From Nephrocerus scutellatus (Eukaryota > Arthropoda > Insecta > Diptera > Pipunculidae), in the NCBI GenBank assembly GCA_947095585.1, contig OX352761.1:141204277-141268276 (forward strand): 64,000 nucleotides of DNA. The letters run 5' to 3'. This document shows positions 35,619 to 48,625 of the stretch, piece after piece; positions within the stretch are counted from its first letter, which is position 1, and each line of letters begins with the position of its first letter. The notes under the pieces were generated by a model that searched no databases, had not been told where the DNA came from, and saw only the letters and a list, made by a program, of their open reading frames with translations. The position numbers and the translations under genes are program-made.

Positions 35619-37507
35619 TTTTTTTTTTAATTATTGAGGAAGAGACATTCTTTGGACAACAGCGTTCCGAATCGAAAGAAATTGCCAATTAATTGCTGCT
35701 CTTAAAATGGCAGATGCTCACTGAGATGCCACAATGTAATGCGCATTTTTTCGAGCAGAAAAACTCGATCAGCCTCAAATGTTCATTTGTCAAACTTCCC
35801 GTTTCGTTTGACATACTTTCTCGCTGCTTGTAAAATAGCACAAAAAACCGCACCTAAGTGGAAATTCATCAACCTGCTGCATTATTAGTCAACGAAATGG
35901 AATACCCGCGTGCAGCCGTTTTGTCAAACTTCTGTCCCACAGTCAATTCGTTTATCGTTTGTCCAGAAATGAATGACGCGCATAGCTTCACAAAAAAAAG
36001 CCACACGTCGCACAACATGGAATGATAAAATTAAAATGGTCGCACACCACTGCAATTGTGCCACAAAGAAAAACCCATCCCATTGCAGGCTGCAAGCTGG
36101 GCATAGTATAGCATTTTGGCCATTTAAGGAATTGCAATTAATTATTTTTAACTGTTTCATCATTCGGAAATTCCGAGTCTGCCGGGCAGGGCTGGGCAGA
36201 GTGGTGATCGTTTGATCGACTGTCGATCGTTGTGTCCAAAAACCCAAACACAAACACCCAGCAGGTTACCAAAAATGATCGTAAACACAACTCGTTCAAC
36301 CCCATTCATTGGCTGTTTAAGCTAACTAATATAGAAATGATTATAAAAAGCAACTACAAGAATTTTAATTCAATCGCATAATTTGCTCCTTTTGTGTTCG
36401 GACCAGAAGACGACTACCTACGGAACACGTATCTACGAGTATATATAGCTGGCTGGCAGCGCAAAAACCCCGCCAAGTCGCCGTATTTCAATCAGAGAAA
36501 ACTCATCACAGGATCCATCATCTTGTGAAGTTCTTGTGTCTTTCTTCTTCGCACCACCATCTTCTGCATTGGCAGCGGGATGCATTTAACTGTGTCATTA
36601 ATTCGACCATTGCTAATACGCACAAGCACACGGATACATGTCGTTCGCCACGTATACCTATGTCGTTCGTAGCAACAAAAAAAAATCCTGTTTTGTACGT
36701 GTGTTCTGTTCTACTGGATTCTTCTGATGCTGCTCTTCAGTATGATGGTACTGGCCGCTTTCGACCGATCGATCCGATCAGTGAGCAGCAAAACCGCGAG
36801 ACGAACTTCGATCAAATTTTGTTGTTGTTGGTTGTTGCTTCTCAAGATGACGATTTTGTTGTGTCCAGTTTTTGTCCGCCAGTAGTTAACGCACTCGAAT
36901 TTGTGGCATTTTGCTGGCGAACGCAAAGCAATGAGTGTCCTGGATTTTATGTTGTTTGGTTTTTTGTTCCCCTGGCTATAATTTGTCATTTCTTTAATTG
37001 GCTCTAGCCAACAGGTTATGTATGGCTGGCCGGATGCTATGCTGCAATCGAATATGGCTGCCGATCGGTGTTTTTTTTTGGTTTCAGTTTTCATGGCGAA
37101 GCTAGTGTTGCAGTTGCGAAATGCCTCCAGAATTTATTCAGCGGGAGATGTCCTCCTTGATGCTTGTCGGTCGGCAAAAATGATCGAAAGCGAATAATAA
37201 GAGATATTTTGGAATTTTAACAAGCTGTTTGTTCCTAATGTTTGGAATTTTTATAAATAAAATTGTTTCGCTGTAAAGTTTTTATTTTTTTCATCATCAG
37301 ATGTTCAATGTATGCGATGATTAAAAATCTCTGTGAGCATGAAGGATTGATTGATCAGTCAGTAAGCTTTGTGTGACGTGTCCATTGTCACCAGAGAAAA
37401 ACTAAAAACTGGACAAATTTGTTTTCAAAGCAATATATCTACTAAGTATTAAGTATTGTCTTAAGAGTAACTCATGATCATTTGGTTGTTCTCTACCTAC
37501 ATTTTTT
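35619..37507. other. No supported gene; possible TATA-containing region
   Basis: GAGTATATATAGCTGG at about 36,438-36,453 resembles a TATA element, and the sequence after it is GC-richer, with overlapping open frames up to 160 codons at 36,525-37,007 on plus and 36,711-37,094 on minus. The plus frame begins at GTG rather than ATG, and neither shows a domain. I do not call a gene. Confidence 0.4.
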
Positions 37508-39315
37508 TATAAAGTTGCAAATCCCTTTAGCGTGTGTGTGCTTAGCACAGCGTGGGCGTTAGGAAATTAGGGAAAGGAAAAGGTGACATGTCTATGCAAG
37601 TGTGTCTTAAGCGACTGCAGATCATACATACAAATGCGGAAACACATAATCAGGTAATTCATTCCACATAAATATTGTGCGGCTAAAGAAGGAATCTCTG
37701 AGTTGGTTAGTACGTTCGAAGATAGGCTTAATGGTGCACCCGTGGGCTCGAGTTGAGACACGGGTATTATGGATGGGTTCGAGAATGGGCGGAATGCATC
37801 TGGATATTTCTTTTGAACATCGTTTGTGGAAAAGGTGATAAAACCTTGACAAGCAGGAAACATTCCTACGATGTTCAAGCGATTCGATTGTTTTCGCGAT
37901 ATTTACGTAAAAAATACGTTTTAACGCTCGGCTCTGAACTCTGTCTAGAAGATGCAATGTTGTATTGGGAGCATCTGCCCAGACAACACAGTTGTATTCA
38001 AGTTTAGGGCGAATATACGCCTTGTAAATAGTAGTCAGATCTGAAGGAGTGAAGTACATCTTGCGACGTTTTAGGAAACCTAAACATCTCGCAGCATTTT
38101 TGGCGATGGCAAATATGTGGTCGTACCAACGAAGCTTGTTGTTGACGCACAACCGAGAATTGAGAGTATTTCAGTTTCTTTGATGCAAGATCCATTCATG
38201 GATAAAGGCTGGGGGTTTATATTACGCTTAGACGACAGAAGACTGTATTGGGTTTTAGAAGCGTTAAATTTAACTCTATTATGTAGTCCCCACCTTGTTA
38301 TGTTGTTAAGGTCAAAATTTAACGTGCTTAATATACGTTGTTGTTCAAGTTCTACTTGCGACGAAGAGGGGCGTGCAGAAAGCGTGAAGTCATACAAAAA
38401 GCTAAGAGTGCTGTCATCAGCGAAAGAATGGATTGGATTAGAAGCAGCGAATATGAGATCGTTCACCGGCGTTTATGCGGTGAACATTAGATTTGAAACC
38501 GTCCAATACGACCTGGATATATCGGCCATAAAAGTAGTTACTAGTCCAATCAAGCAGCAAGAAATATCGAGTGCGACAACTTTGCTTTCACCAAATTTGT
38601 GAATAGAATGGTTTTTTAGTAAGATAAGCCATCAGGTCACCTGTAGAACGTTGCCTACGAAAACCATACTGCTGGTCGCTGAGGATTTCACGTGTTTCAA
38701 GCTATTGCATAAGCTTAAGCTTAAGATTGGTCAGCGTTTCCATGACCTAAGAAAGTATGGATGTTAGCGCAATTGGTCGGTAGGAGGAAAAAGATGACGG
38801 TTCACCTTTTTTAGGAACAGGCTGGATAAAGGTTGTCTTCCAATTCATTGGAACGACTCCAGAAGATTAAGAGAAATGGAAAAGCCTGGCGCAGTGGCAA
38901 TGCCAACGTTGAAGAACACCTCTTCAAAACTATAGCAGGAATACCATCAGGCCCAGCAGATTAATGAATGTTGAGATCATTTAATACTCTTACCACTTGA
39001 CGAGTACGAAAGTAAATCTGTCCCATAGAGTATTCGACTCTTGCAAGTACCGGCGGCGACAACGCGCCATATGGTAGGGTGGAGCTAGATACGAAATGTG
39101 ATGCAAGCAGATTGGCTTTGTCTATAGAGCTGACAGTTGGAATGTCATTGTGAATGAGCGTTGGAATTAAAGACGAGACAGTATTTTTAATTCGTTTCAC
39201 CAAATGACCAAAAATTTTTACTTCCTTTGGGATATTGAAGTATTTTTGTCTCAGTTTCTGGTCATAGTCGAATATGACTCGTCTAAGGTAGGCATTGCAA
39301 TCATTTCTGACACAT
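37508..39315 (-). mobile_element. LINE-alpha copy B, 5'-truncated, C-terminal half well preserved
   Basis: Minus strand. Starts with the pre-RT linker (RNDCNAYLRRVIFDYDQKLRQ near 39,290, shown here as partial homology to copy C) and SSLIPTLIHNDIP near 39,160. It is badly broken through the RT fingers (38,600-38,960). It is then open through FAASNPIHSFADDSTLSF near 38,430 with the catalytic FADD, KFNASKTQYSLLSSK near 38,240, and the thumb/C-terminal segment (38,152-37,622) with YKAYIRPKLEYNCVVWAD and FFSRTIFMWNELP. The 3' UTR shares ACGCCCACGCTGTGC with copy C. It keeps about 350 bp of the C-terminal region that copy C has lost. Confidence 0.87.
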
Positions 39316-42300
39316 TGACCTACATTTTGTCAAAGCACAACGTTGAGTGAAGAATAAATAGAAACTGAATTCCTATCAAACTTTGATGAGAATACTTCAC
39401 GGCAAATATATTCTGTAAGAAATAAAGTAATTCAATAGAATTTAAAAAAACTAGAAAAAATCCGTGTGATGGCGAGAGCGAGACGAGTACAATTGTCAAA
39501 AAAATATTCAAACAATGAAAACATATGATTCAATTCACAACACACCTCGTCGTGTCGCGGCGTGGCAAGTTTAAAAAATGACAAAATTCCCGCGGTTTGA
39601 CGATGTGACAGTGTACTTTCCTGATTTTACATTCGTCATATGCTGCGCGTTGTCAGAAAATCGTTTTCAATGTGAATAGCGCATTGTATCGTCGACGATG
39701 AATTGGCCTTTACTCATCTTGGCTCCGGCTTCTTAAATTATACCGAGTTTTTGGGTGGATATTCGCCAAATAGCCAACATGTCATTTTTTACGATCAAAT
39801 AACACTTCAAGTTCAAGCCGAAGGCAATTTTCTAGGAAAAATACAAGGCGTTGATCAAAGGAAGAAATAAACGTTTTTGTAAGAATTGGAAGACTGAAGA
39901 GATATGTGAAGATGACAGGTTGGTAAACGCTGGTCGGTGCATTTCGAACATGCTAAAAAAAATCATTCATTCATTCATATGTCGACTTTCTAAAGTACAA
40001 TATATTGAATTTTGGCATGTGCGTAATAATTGGCATAGGGTTGAATACCTAAATCGATTTTATGCTAATTGTTTATATAAATCATTCTTTTTCAAAAACA
40101 AGAAACAAAAAAGACGCTAAGTCATCTAAGTTTTGACCAGGTGCTTCACAAAATAAAATGGCAGAAAGGATTACATTGGACTGCTAAACAATGAGTGTCA
40201 CTTCTCACTTGACATATCAATTCACTGCAACAAGATATACCCATATTACCACCTGGTAGTGGCCAAGTAGCAAAATAACCTGTTGACGGCAAAAATAAAT
40301 CTTCTCAGTGAGTCCATCGGACTTACTTGACGCTGTATGAGAACCGAAAACATATTGTTCATATGTGACACAGTCAATTAAAATGTACCAATCGCACTTA
40401 AATGGCATGTTTCTGCGACAAAGACATGAATGAGCCACAAAATTTCCGGGCGTTTTACTCAATGAACGAAAAATCATTCATTCAAAAATTCCCTTTTATC
40501 TTCTTGTGAGATTTGAAGTGGTACTCAAAAGCAAAAAGAATAGAACAGCAGGATCAATGCTCCTCTCACTGAATGGTCTGCAGAATTCTGAAATTTTTTT
40601 AAATCGATACGCTCATCATTATCGGCTTTTATACGGGGGGAAATACAAGTTAATGAAATATCGAAATTCTTTGCCGCATAATAGGATATCAAAACCGAAT
40701 GACTTGACGTTTAGGGTCCATTGTACTAGGAAGACCCTTCCTGATGAACATTTGATTTAGTAGAAGACACACACACATGAAATGCACACATATTAGTAAA
40801 GAAAAGAAAATTCCTTCAGCTGTGCATTTTGCATTGTTGTCGATTTTTTTACGAAATTAATGAAAACTTCTATAGATAGGTGTGGACAACACTCATCGCT
40901 CTCTCTCTCTCTCTTGGAAGACAATTAGGAATTAACTTTTCACGGATCTCATAAGGATTTATTTGTGTTGATTATAATTTTGATTTTTGTTTGCCTAAAT
41001 GAGAATTTTATGGTGCATGCGATGTTGATGACAATGTAGACGTATAGAATGAACCATCCGACAAAGTATCAATTTAGTTTATCATTAGTCATGCGTCCTT
41101 CCCGTCGCCGAGTGTCACTGTTTTGAAGTTAAAAAGGGAGGATTATGAATGGTTTCCTTACAGTAGAAGCTAATAGTAGTCAATAACTATTTCCAATATG
41201 AATTGTGAAAAGGTAACGCTTGACCACAGATAATATATTGTCTATGGCTTGACAAAAAACTATAGGTTATAGTATCGGAAAGTATATTCTAGCGACTTTT
41301 GCTATTCATTTTTATAGCACGTCATCAAAATAAAACCGTTTTTAAGTATAACTAGCTGTTCGGAGGCACTTTTTGCCAGGAGTTCGGGACGCTTCGCTAC
41401 CCGCACAGGCTGTCGTACTCAAGTGCGCGACAACACTCACTGAGAGCACTTCTAGACTCCAGATTTAGAGGATTCATAACATCATGAAAAAAGTGTCTGT
41501 GCTCTGCAGTTAAAATGTCTTTATTGCTTGTTCTGCGGGCCATTAAGCGCTATTCTTAAAAAAATATGAATTGGACTCCATACGAAAATAGGCTCTCACA
41601 ATGTTCGAGAAAAAGAATTTTCAAAATCGAAACAAATCTAAGAACGTTCAGTACAAGTCCATCCCCATCCTTTGTCTGCCATCTCAAATGGCCATAAATA
41701 CTCGTATTGTCGAATTCTTAGATATCACATTAATCCCTAATAACAGCCAATTGTGAGGTCTTTACGGAGTCTGTCCATTGTCGCAAATGAAGGAGAAGAA
41801 GCTGCGTTCAAAGCGAACGCTTGACAGTATTTTTATTCCTCCAAATTCTTTCATTCATTCAATATTGAGTTATTTTCCAGTGAAGATTTATTATTTTCTG
41901 TTTTGTTTTGTTAATCATTGTTGTTGGCTAAAATTATTCCATTACAGATAGGAGCTGAACTGAACTGAGCTCATATTCAGATACTATTTTTTTCTACTTT
42001 AATATCGTCCATGTTTACACAAAAGGAGCCAATAAAATATATCTAAGCTGATTTTAATTGGTTTTCGGTCGATGATCAATGATCACTAAATCTAATTTAA
42101 TGATATGCCTAAGCAAGATTTTAGCTGCCAGCTGAATGCAGCTTCTTAATCGAGTAGTAATTATTTTTAATGTTTTCAAATAAATATCAAACCCACACTT
42201 TAGATGGCAGAAGGCTCGATTTTTGTTGAATTTCCTGTTCGTGTGAAAACTCCATTTTTACCACGAATTGGATATTTGGGTTAACATATTACAAATATTC

Positions 42301-45300
42301 GTTTGTTTTCTCTTTATAACTATTATTGTCCAGTTTCGGTCAAGAGCATTTATGTCAATAATTCTTCTTTATAAATGCAGTAAGTTATTTGTTGGAAAAA
42401 CAAGTTAGAGCAACCGTGCGTATTATGAAACTAATTGCCAATGTTGTAACCTTATACATTGTTGCCGTGAGATGGAAGTTATTGTGTGTTCTCAATTCAA
42501 AAGATTCGAAAGATTAGTTGCCACTTCCGTTTTGGTTAAAGCTTTCGATGGACTTACATTTAAACAAAGCTATAAATAAGGATTTTCTCTGATGGCCTAT
42601 GTGATGCCAGAGATTGTAAAATGTTTGAGCTTTCTTGAATCTTGAGTGCTGTCAAACAGGATTGCATTGAGAAATGCTATGAAAATTGGAAATCAGATTA
42701 CTACTTCTTAACGTCTTGAATAAATGGCGCAGACTTTTACCACACAAATTCACAAATTTTTATTCTGATATCGAAATCCTTGAGAATGTTAATTTTACAT
42801 TCCAAAGATATTGCACCATCGTCAGATTTACTTCGTTTGGAAGACACAGTTTTTTAACGGTTTAGAATACGTATCAAAACGATCTTAACATCCCCCAAGA
42901 GAAACACTGAGAAAGAGAACACAGAACTATTTTTAGTTTTATTTTTTGTTATTTAGCGGGCCAAGATTGGGTGTGCTTCTGGGCGTCGAACTGATCGAGG
43001 TAGGTAGACCATCAGGTTTGCTGACGGTGCGAAATCTAAATGAGTCTGTTTTTGGGGTCCGAAAAGTGCGAAAACCGGCCTGGACGTCGGAGGAAACCCA
43101 AATCTTGGAGCTTCGTTAGGCATCGATTGCTCCGGGATAAAAAATAAGCTATGCCTCAGAAATCAAGAACCTCGTAACAATAAGATCTTAACTTTTCTCA
43201 ATCGTAGAATAGTAATCGTGCAAGAACAACTCCGCATAAGAAAACACACAAAAAATCAAGAATCGCGTAAATCCGAGTTCGCGTAAGTCGGGGTAGCGTA
43301 AGTTGGGGTATTACCGTATAACAAGTAATAATTTATGTAATTTTACATTGTTGAAAGAAACGCAGTAGATACATATTATATTGTGAATATCAACTTCAAC
43401 ATTTTTACATTGAAACTCTGTTATATAAACTGTGCTATATGTATCTATGTCGTATGGTAAGATTGCAATGTACTTAGTTAGATTTATATTTGTTAGTCTT
43501 AATCTTCACCTCCTATATCTCAGATGGCGTGAATAACTTAAAGAATACTCTATAAGTTTGAGTTCAAGCGCAATTCGTTTTTTTATTAATCGGCATCGCA
43601 TTTATACGCGATAACTAAAAATACAATAGAATACATATTAATTCTAATACATACTCGTATTTCCAAAATCGTACATTCTACTTATTAAAAAATATGCTTC
43701 CTCATAATCATTAATTAATCCTACACTACAGAACGTTGATTTTTATCTGCTGAGTTCTGCCTTTGACGTGAACTCAAGTGGCTCGCGTATATTTCTTTGA
43801 CCACCGCAATATATTTCGTCAGCACAATTACAATACAGTAACGACAAAGCAATTGAACCAGTAACAAACATTTTGACTAGCGTCATCACAAAAATGTATC
43901 GATAAACATTCTATGTTTCTTACTGGATACGATGTCAATGTCAAGCAATGTTCTAACAGTTAAGAAGTAAGAGGTATACTACAACTGATACTCTAATGTA
44001 TGCACTGCGAGTTCATAAAAACCTGAGAGTTTATAAAAATTTCAAATGAAATTAAAGAAAAGCTTCAGATCACAATGTATCTTCCCAATCTCAATCATCT
44101 GCACACCTTGCACTTCATTAGCATTCAATTGCAAGTTTTTTTTAACAATATTTTTGGGGTAAACTTATTCTTGTGCACTAGAAATACAGGGCATATAGGT
44201 GAACTCGCATTAAAAAATGTATTTATAACTGCTTCGCTTATCTATAAATTCTTCGCTACCAGCCCGCGGTGAACGGCCTGCGAGTTAATCACAAACACAA
44301 AAACATTCTTCATTTTTTTAACATCATGATACTTGGTACTTGGATTGAACTGACAGAGCTCTTCTTACAATGAAAAAACGTACGACTTACAAGATTGTAT
44401 TGATTTTGGTTCTGACAAAAAAAATTAGACTCGTTATATTGGTAGAAATATCAGGACAAATGTTAAAAAACTTTTAACCTTTTTTAAGTCATAAGTCTCA
44501 AGTCTTACGTTTTTTCATAGTGAAAGTCATTTGACTCCAGTTTTAGTTGCATGTATAAAACTTTTTTCAAAATAAAACATAGCCTATAACTATCTGAAAT
44601 AATGTAGCTTTAAAACATTGAAAGAAACTTTAAAATCGGTCGATTGATTTTCGAGTTTACTCCTTACAAATAAACAAATCACTTTCTCTTTTTATAGTAT
44701 TTGTAGTTGATCGTAGTCGATAATATGTTGTATTTTATAGTTGTAGTCTACAGAGCATCGCTTTCTTTTCAAGGAGGAAAACTAATTTTAGTAACCTTAC
44801 TCACTTTACACTCTCTTCTGCGATACAATTTTTATAAAAAAAAGGTTTTTTAAAAGACAAAGGTTACATTTCGTTTATTATTCTTACCCATAAAGACTGT
44901 CGCTATCATCTCTCAAACGCAATTCCAAGCTTACCAATTAAATCCAAGCACCCATGCGATACACGCACGTGCAGTAGGTTGGAAAGTTGGACCAACCTTC
45001 AGAAATTAAGAAATTCATATTTAAAACGATAATTTCTTGGACTTCTGCGAACTTTTACCAGACACCGATGATAAACCGCCCTCTACAAACTATGTACTCT
45101 TTTCTCGTTTCGATACAGTTCTGAATACATTCGAATGTACATATATTGCACACGCAAAGTCAACGCCACGGCCAGCCATGGAAAAGGTGATAATTGAAAA
45201 ATTTGCATCTGAATTAAATTACAACAATCAAACACACAAATACATACTAATGGATATAGTTATAGTTGTTGCTATCCTTGGGTCGTCCGTGCACACACTC

Positions 45301-46267
45301 GTCTGCATAATTCTCGCATCAAGGAAAGTTACTGCAGCGAATTATTTATGCACCCCTTCAGCGACCGTAGTTCACCGTCCGTCCAGAATCGCTCTGTTTA
45401 TTCGTTAAATGTTTTATGCGATACAATGTTGTTGGTTTATTTTCATTAATGGTGTTGGCCAAATGCACTTGCGCTGCCAGCTACAGCAACTCCACACATC
45501 CGCGGTGTACGCGGTTTCTGTGCGTACGCATCCTCCATCATAGGTGTAAAAAAAATTATTAAAAGGACGCGCAGAACCGATAATGATGTCGATATACGAG
45601 TAGATGCTGGATGGTGGGTCGGCAAATGGGTGCCGCCGCACGTTGCATCTACCCAACGCCTGGCCACTGCGCTAATATATTTGCGTATAATAATAACGCG
45701 TAAGTGAGTCTATTAATATTACATATTTATGAAATAACACGCCTACTTATTTGCTGAACATGTTAATATGATGTAGCTAACCCTCCTGCGTGGTCCTCAC
45801 CTAGTTGGACGCCTGGTGGTTCAGGGAAAGCTATATAATAATAATTATTATTTGTACTCGCATTAAAAAAATTTAAACAGAAATCATGTAGAATGTATAT
45901 CCATTCAGTCGACATGAGAAGTTGATGTAGTTTCAGGCGCCAGCGTGTATTTTTCAACGCCGAATGAATTTGCGTTGCTGGGTTGGTTATAGCCGTTGTT
46001 GGGATTACATGACGGACACGAAAAGGCCATTTAACGTGTTGGGTCTTGGGTGTATATGAATTTCACATGAACTTGGGCACCTGTGCAATTTTACAGAGGT
46101 ATTGGGAATAGTTAAAAAAAATAAAAATAAATTAAAAGACCTGAGGAGATTCGAGCCCGAGACTTCTCTTTACCCATATTACCAGTGTGCCACGGAACAC
46201 AGAGTAACAGTAACACTGTTTGAAAACTTCGTTATAATTCTCATTCTCATTGTTTTTTGGGGATACT
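39316..46267. other. Seven-kilobase quiet stretch, no supported gene
   Basis: AT-rich, with only chance-length open frames (for example 39,851-40,120, 40,217-40,477, 45,037-45,408) and no domain. A short CT run is at 40,898-40,914. At 43,262-43,316 GCGTAA words recur (GCGTAAATCCGAG, GCGTAAGTCGGGG, GCGTAAGTTGGGG), resembling the end of a pogo/Tigger-type DNA element. I see no partner end. Confidence 0.45.
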
Positions 46268-46279
46268 ATACACAATAAT

Positions 46280-46354
46280 GGTGGGCGCCGTGGCTCAGTG
46301 GAAATGCGCGTGGCTACTGAGCATGAGGTTTGTGGTTCGAATCCCAGTTACACC
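46280..46354 (+). promoter_or_regulatory. tRNA-like head with internal RNA polymerase III boxes
   Basis: A 75-nt tRNA-sized segment opening GGTG and closing CACC. Box A is TGGCTCAGTGG (46,291-46,301) and box B is GGTTCGAATCC (46,334-46,344), both close to consensus. The acceptor stem pairs only over about four bases and the anticodon stem has a mismatch, so this is the promoter head of a SINE and not a working tRNA gene. The loop CTACTGA would put ACT at the anticodon position. Confidence 0.8.
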
Positions 46355-46580
46355 AAAAGTATTTTTCACGGTGTCCCACCTCTCGCGAATGGGTGACAAA
46401 CGTTCCGAGAGTAATAACTTGTCACGAAAAGCTTCTCAATTCGCCGTTCGGATCCGGCCTTAAATTGTAGGTCCCTTCCATTTGTGTCCAAAAATATGCA
46501 TGCGCAACACAAATGGTCGCGAGAATCTAGGCCTTGGACCGCAATGGTCTGTCGCGCCGAATATTATTATTATTATTATT
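46281..46580 (+). mobile_element. tRNA-derived SINE, complete copy with target duplication
   Basis: 300 bp: a tRNA-like head (46,280-46,354), a tRNA-unrelated body (CACGGTGTCCCACCTCTCGCG, GAGTAATAACTTGTCAC, TTAAATTGTAGGTCC, GCGCAACACAAATGGTCGCG, GGTCTGTCGCGCC) and an ATT-repeat tail (46,560-46,580). It is flanked by ATACACAATAATG (46,268-46,280) and ATACACAGTAATG (46,581-46,593), a 13-bp target-site duplication with one mismatch. Two more copies are at 391-650 and 12,745-12,890, both minus. The ATT tail instead of poly-A points to mobilisation by a LINE that is not L1-like; the partner is unknown. Confidence 0.9.
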
Positions 46581-46593
46581 ATACACAGTAATG

Positions 46594-47159
46594 TGTAGTT
46601 GTGTGGCTAAAAGCGTAGGTGTTATTAAGCTTGGCTTAACGGCTTAACTACTGTCCAAATTCACATGTTAACACGAATCCGAGATGGTCATGTTCTTGAT
46701 AATTAATAGCTTGCTGGAAAGTTCTTTTGGAGACATATGCTATAATATATGAAGACCCACTCGAGCAGAAAAAGTGTTAAAATTCATACTCCGTCAGGTC
46801 ATACGGGTCATGACTTGGAAACCAAACTTTATTATTACAATAGACTACGTTTATCTTTTGATGTATTGGAATATATTACCTAAATTCTGGATGAACTCTT
46901 CTTTTTGTCTTTTTTGTCCCGTTTACATGACCTGACAACAATTGGCCAAAAATACTGTTAGACATTTTTTTGGATTTCTACCCTTGCCAATATGGCAAAC
47001 ACTGCGACCTGAAAGATCTATTTTATCTTAGGGTGTCTTTACTCTAAAAGCCATGCCACCTCCCTAATAAATAATAGTACATCCTTAGTGAAGGATGCGT
47101 CTCCTTAACTAATGTAATGCTGGGCATTTACAGAGACTGTGCTGGGATGACTATTCATC
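46594..47159. other. No clear feature; possible LINE-beta 3' extension
   Basis: AT-rich. The distal part may be the eroded C-terminus or 3' UTR of the LINE-beta copy that follows on the minus strand, but I could not confirm the CRSC tail or CCTAACC end. Confidence 0.35.
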
Positions 47160-48625
47160 TTCCGAGCAGAACCTACATTCTGTCGCTGAGCCCACAACAA
47201 TTTTTTTAGGGTGATATCGCAACCCACAATGACCTGTTGGAAAACTAACCAGTTCCTAATTCCATCCCTATAAAAATAGGGATTTTCTTGATGGCAAAAT
47301 GCCTGATTAATTGTTTGGATTGCCTAATCCAAAGTTTGTCTAAAACGAAGTTTGTTTTCCCAACAATTCATCAGTGATGTGGCGGCAGCACAATTGACAC
47401 CACAATAGTTGCTTGCAATTTCCTGATGACCAGGGACCCAGCCGAGTTTGACTTTGTTGTGTCTGTGAGTCCATTAAATTGGACGACAGCACTTTAATTG
47501 GGTGGTAGGGCAGGTGCGCATGGCACCCGTCATACCTAGACAGGCAGCTATTTGTAGCTTCTGAAGCTTAGTTGCTGGTGTCCGTTCAAGATTTTCGGCA
47601 CCCAACCGATGGCCGCGTACGTGATAATAAGTCTCACCACCATTGTGTATATGCAATGTACCATTTTAGAATTTAGAAGGATGATGGTTAAAGTATTCAT
47701 AAGTTGTTTCTTAATATATATAAAAAAAAAAAAAAATTGTTTATCACTAGAATGGTTTTGCAAAGATTGGTGGATAGTCCTTTTCTGCAGAACCATTGGC
47801 TATGTTGCCTGATTTGTACAAAATCGACTAGAAGATTATCAATGCCTAGTGACCTTAGAAGGGGAGAAAGTACTCCTCCCAAGGTGGAAATAATATCTCG
47901 ACTTTCAAGCATGGCCCTTAACCAATGATTGCTTGAGTCTTCGATATCCCTACTATTTATTGCCCTTGCAATAGAGTCGAGTCGAATCGTTATCGAAAGC
48001 GCCTTCAATTTCAAGGAAGGCAAACAGGACCACTTCCTTGAGACGAAAAGTATCTTCTATCTTCTTCACAAGATAGTGAAGTGCATCTTCTGTGCTTTTG
48101 CCTTTTTCGTACGCAAACTGACTTGTGTGCAGAGGCAGAGACAATCATAACCGGCCTCTAAATTAAACATCAATTAGTCTCTCCATGTTTTTGAGGACAA
48201 TGATGTTAGACTTATAGGTCTGTATGATTTAGGCAGCTCACTAGGCCTATTGCCCTGCTTTGGGAATAAATATCACAATAATACCCGGTAACTGCCTTCT
48301 GTAGAAGCGCTGGAAAGATCCCATCACCGCCGGGAATTTTGAAAGGTTTATTATTAACCTTATCCGGACTGACGATTCAACCGGATAAACTATTTTCCCT
48401 ACTAGTAATACAAAACCTTTGTTCAGATGTGTTTGGGTACGTTTATGGTGCATGGGTAGACGAACCTGGAGTAGGGTTCTGATTGTATACTCAAGGTCCG
48501 ACGGGTAGGTGCCATCGGCCTTTTTTAATAAACCTATACGGTTTGTCTGATCCTTAACTAATACACTATGAGTTCCTGCAGCTACTGGCATTTCGATAAT
48601 GTTTTCGCAGCATTTCCTCCATGTG
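47160..48625 (-). mobile_element. LINE-beta copy, RT to RNase H, broken
   Basis: Minus strand, in order: LLKKADGTYPSDLEYTIRTL and FQRFYRRQLPGIIVIFIPKAG (48,591-48,247, pre-RT and fingers), SQFAYEKGKSTEDALHYLVK with FAFLEIEGAFDND (48,144-47,990, palm), LGGVLSPLLRSLGIDNLLVD (near 47,850, GGVLSPLLW-type motif), YTMVVRLIITYAAIGW (near 47,670), LQKLQIAACLGMTGAMRTCP (near 47,550), and an RNase H piece NKVKLGWVPGHQEIASNY near 47,450. Multiple frameshifts and loss of the YADD segment make it inactive. The FLDIEGAFN and HYKEY-type motifs tie it to the copy at 22,690. Confidence 0.87.

Noticed and set aside
36525..37007. 160-codon plus-strand open frame below a TATA-like sequence
   Set aside because: It begins at GTG, has no signal, domain or splice logic, and overlaps an equally long opposing frame. 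Frames of this length are expected by chance in a window this size.
45037..45408. 123-codon plus frame with a hydrophobic helix
   Set aside because: It opens with TTG, has AT-rich codon use and shows no partner exon or family motif.
46280..46354. Functional tRNA gene
   Set aside because: Boxes A and B are good, but the acceptor and anticodon stems are mispaired and the unit is the head of a dispersed SINE with target duplications.
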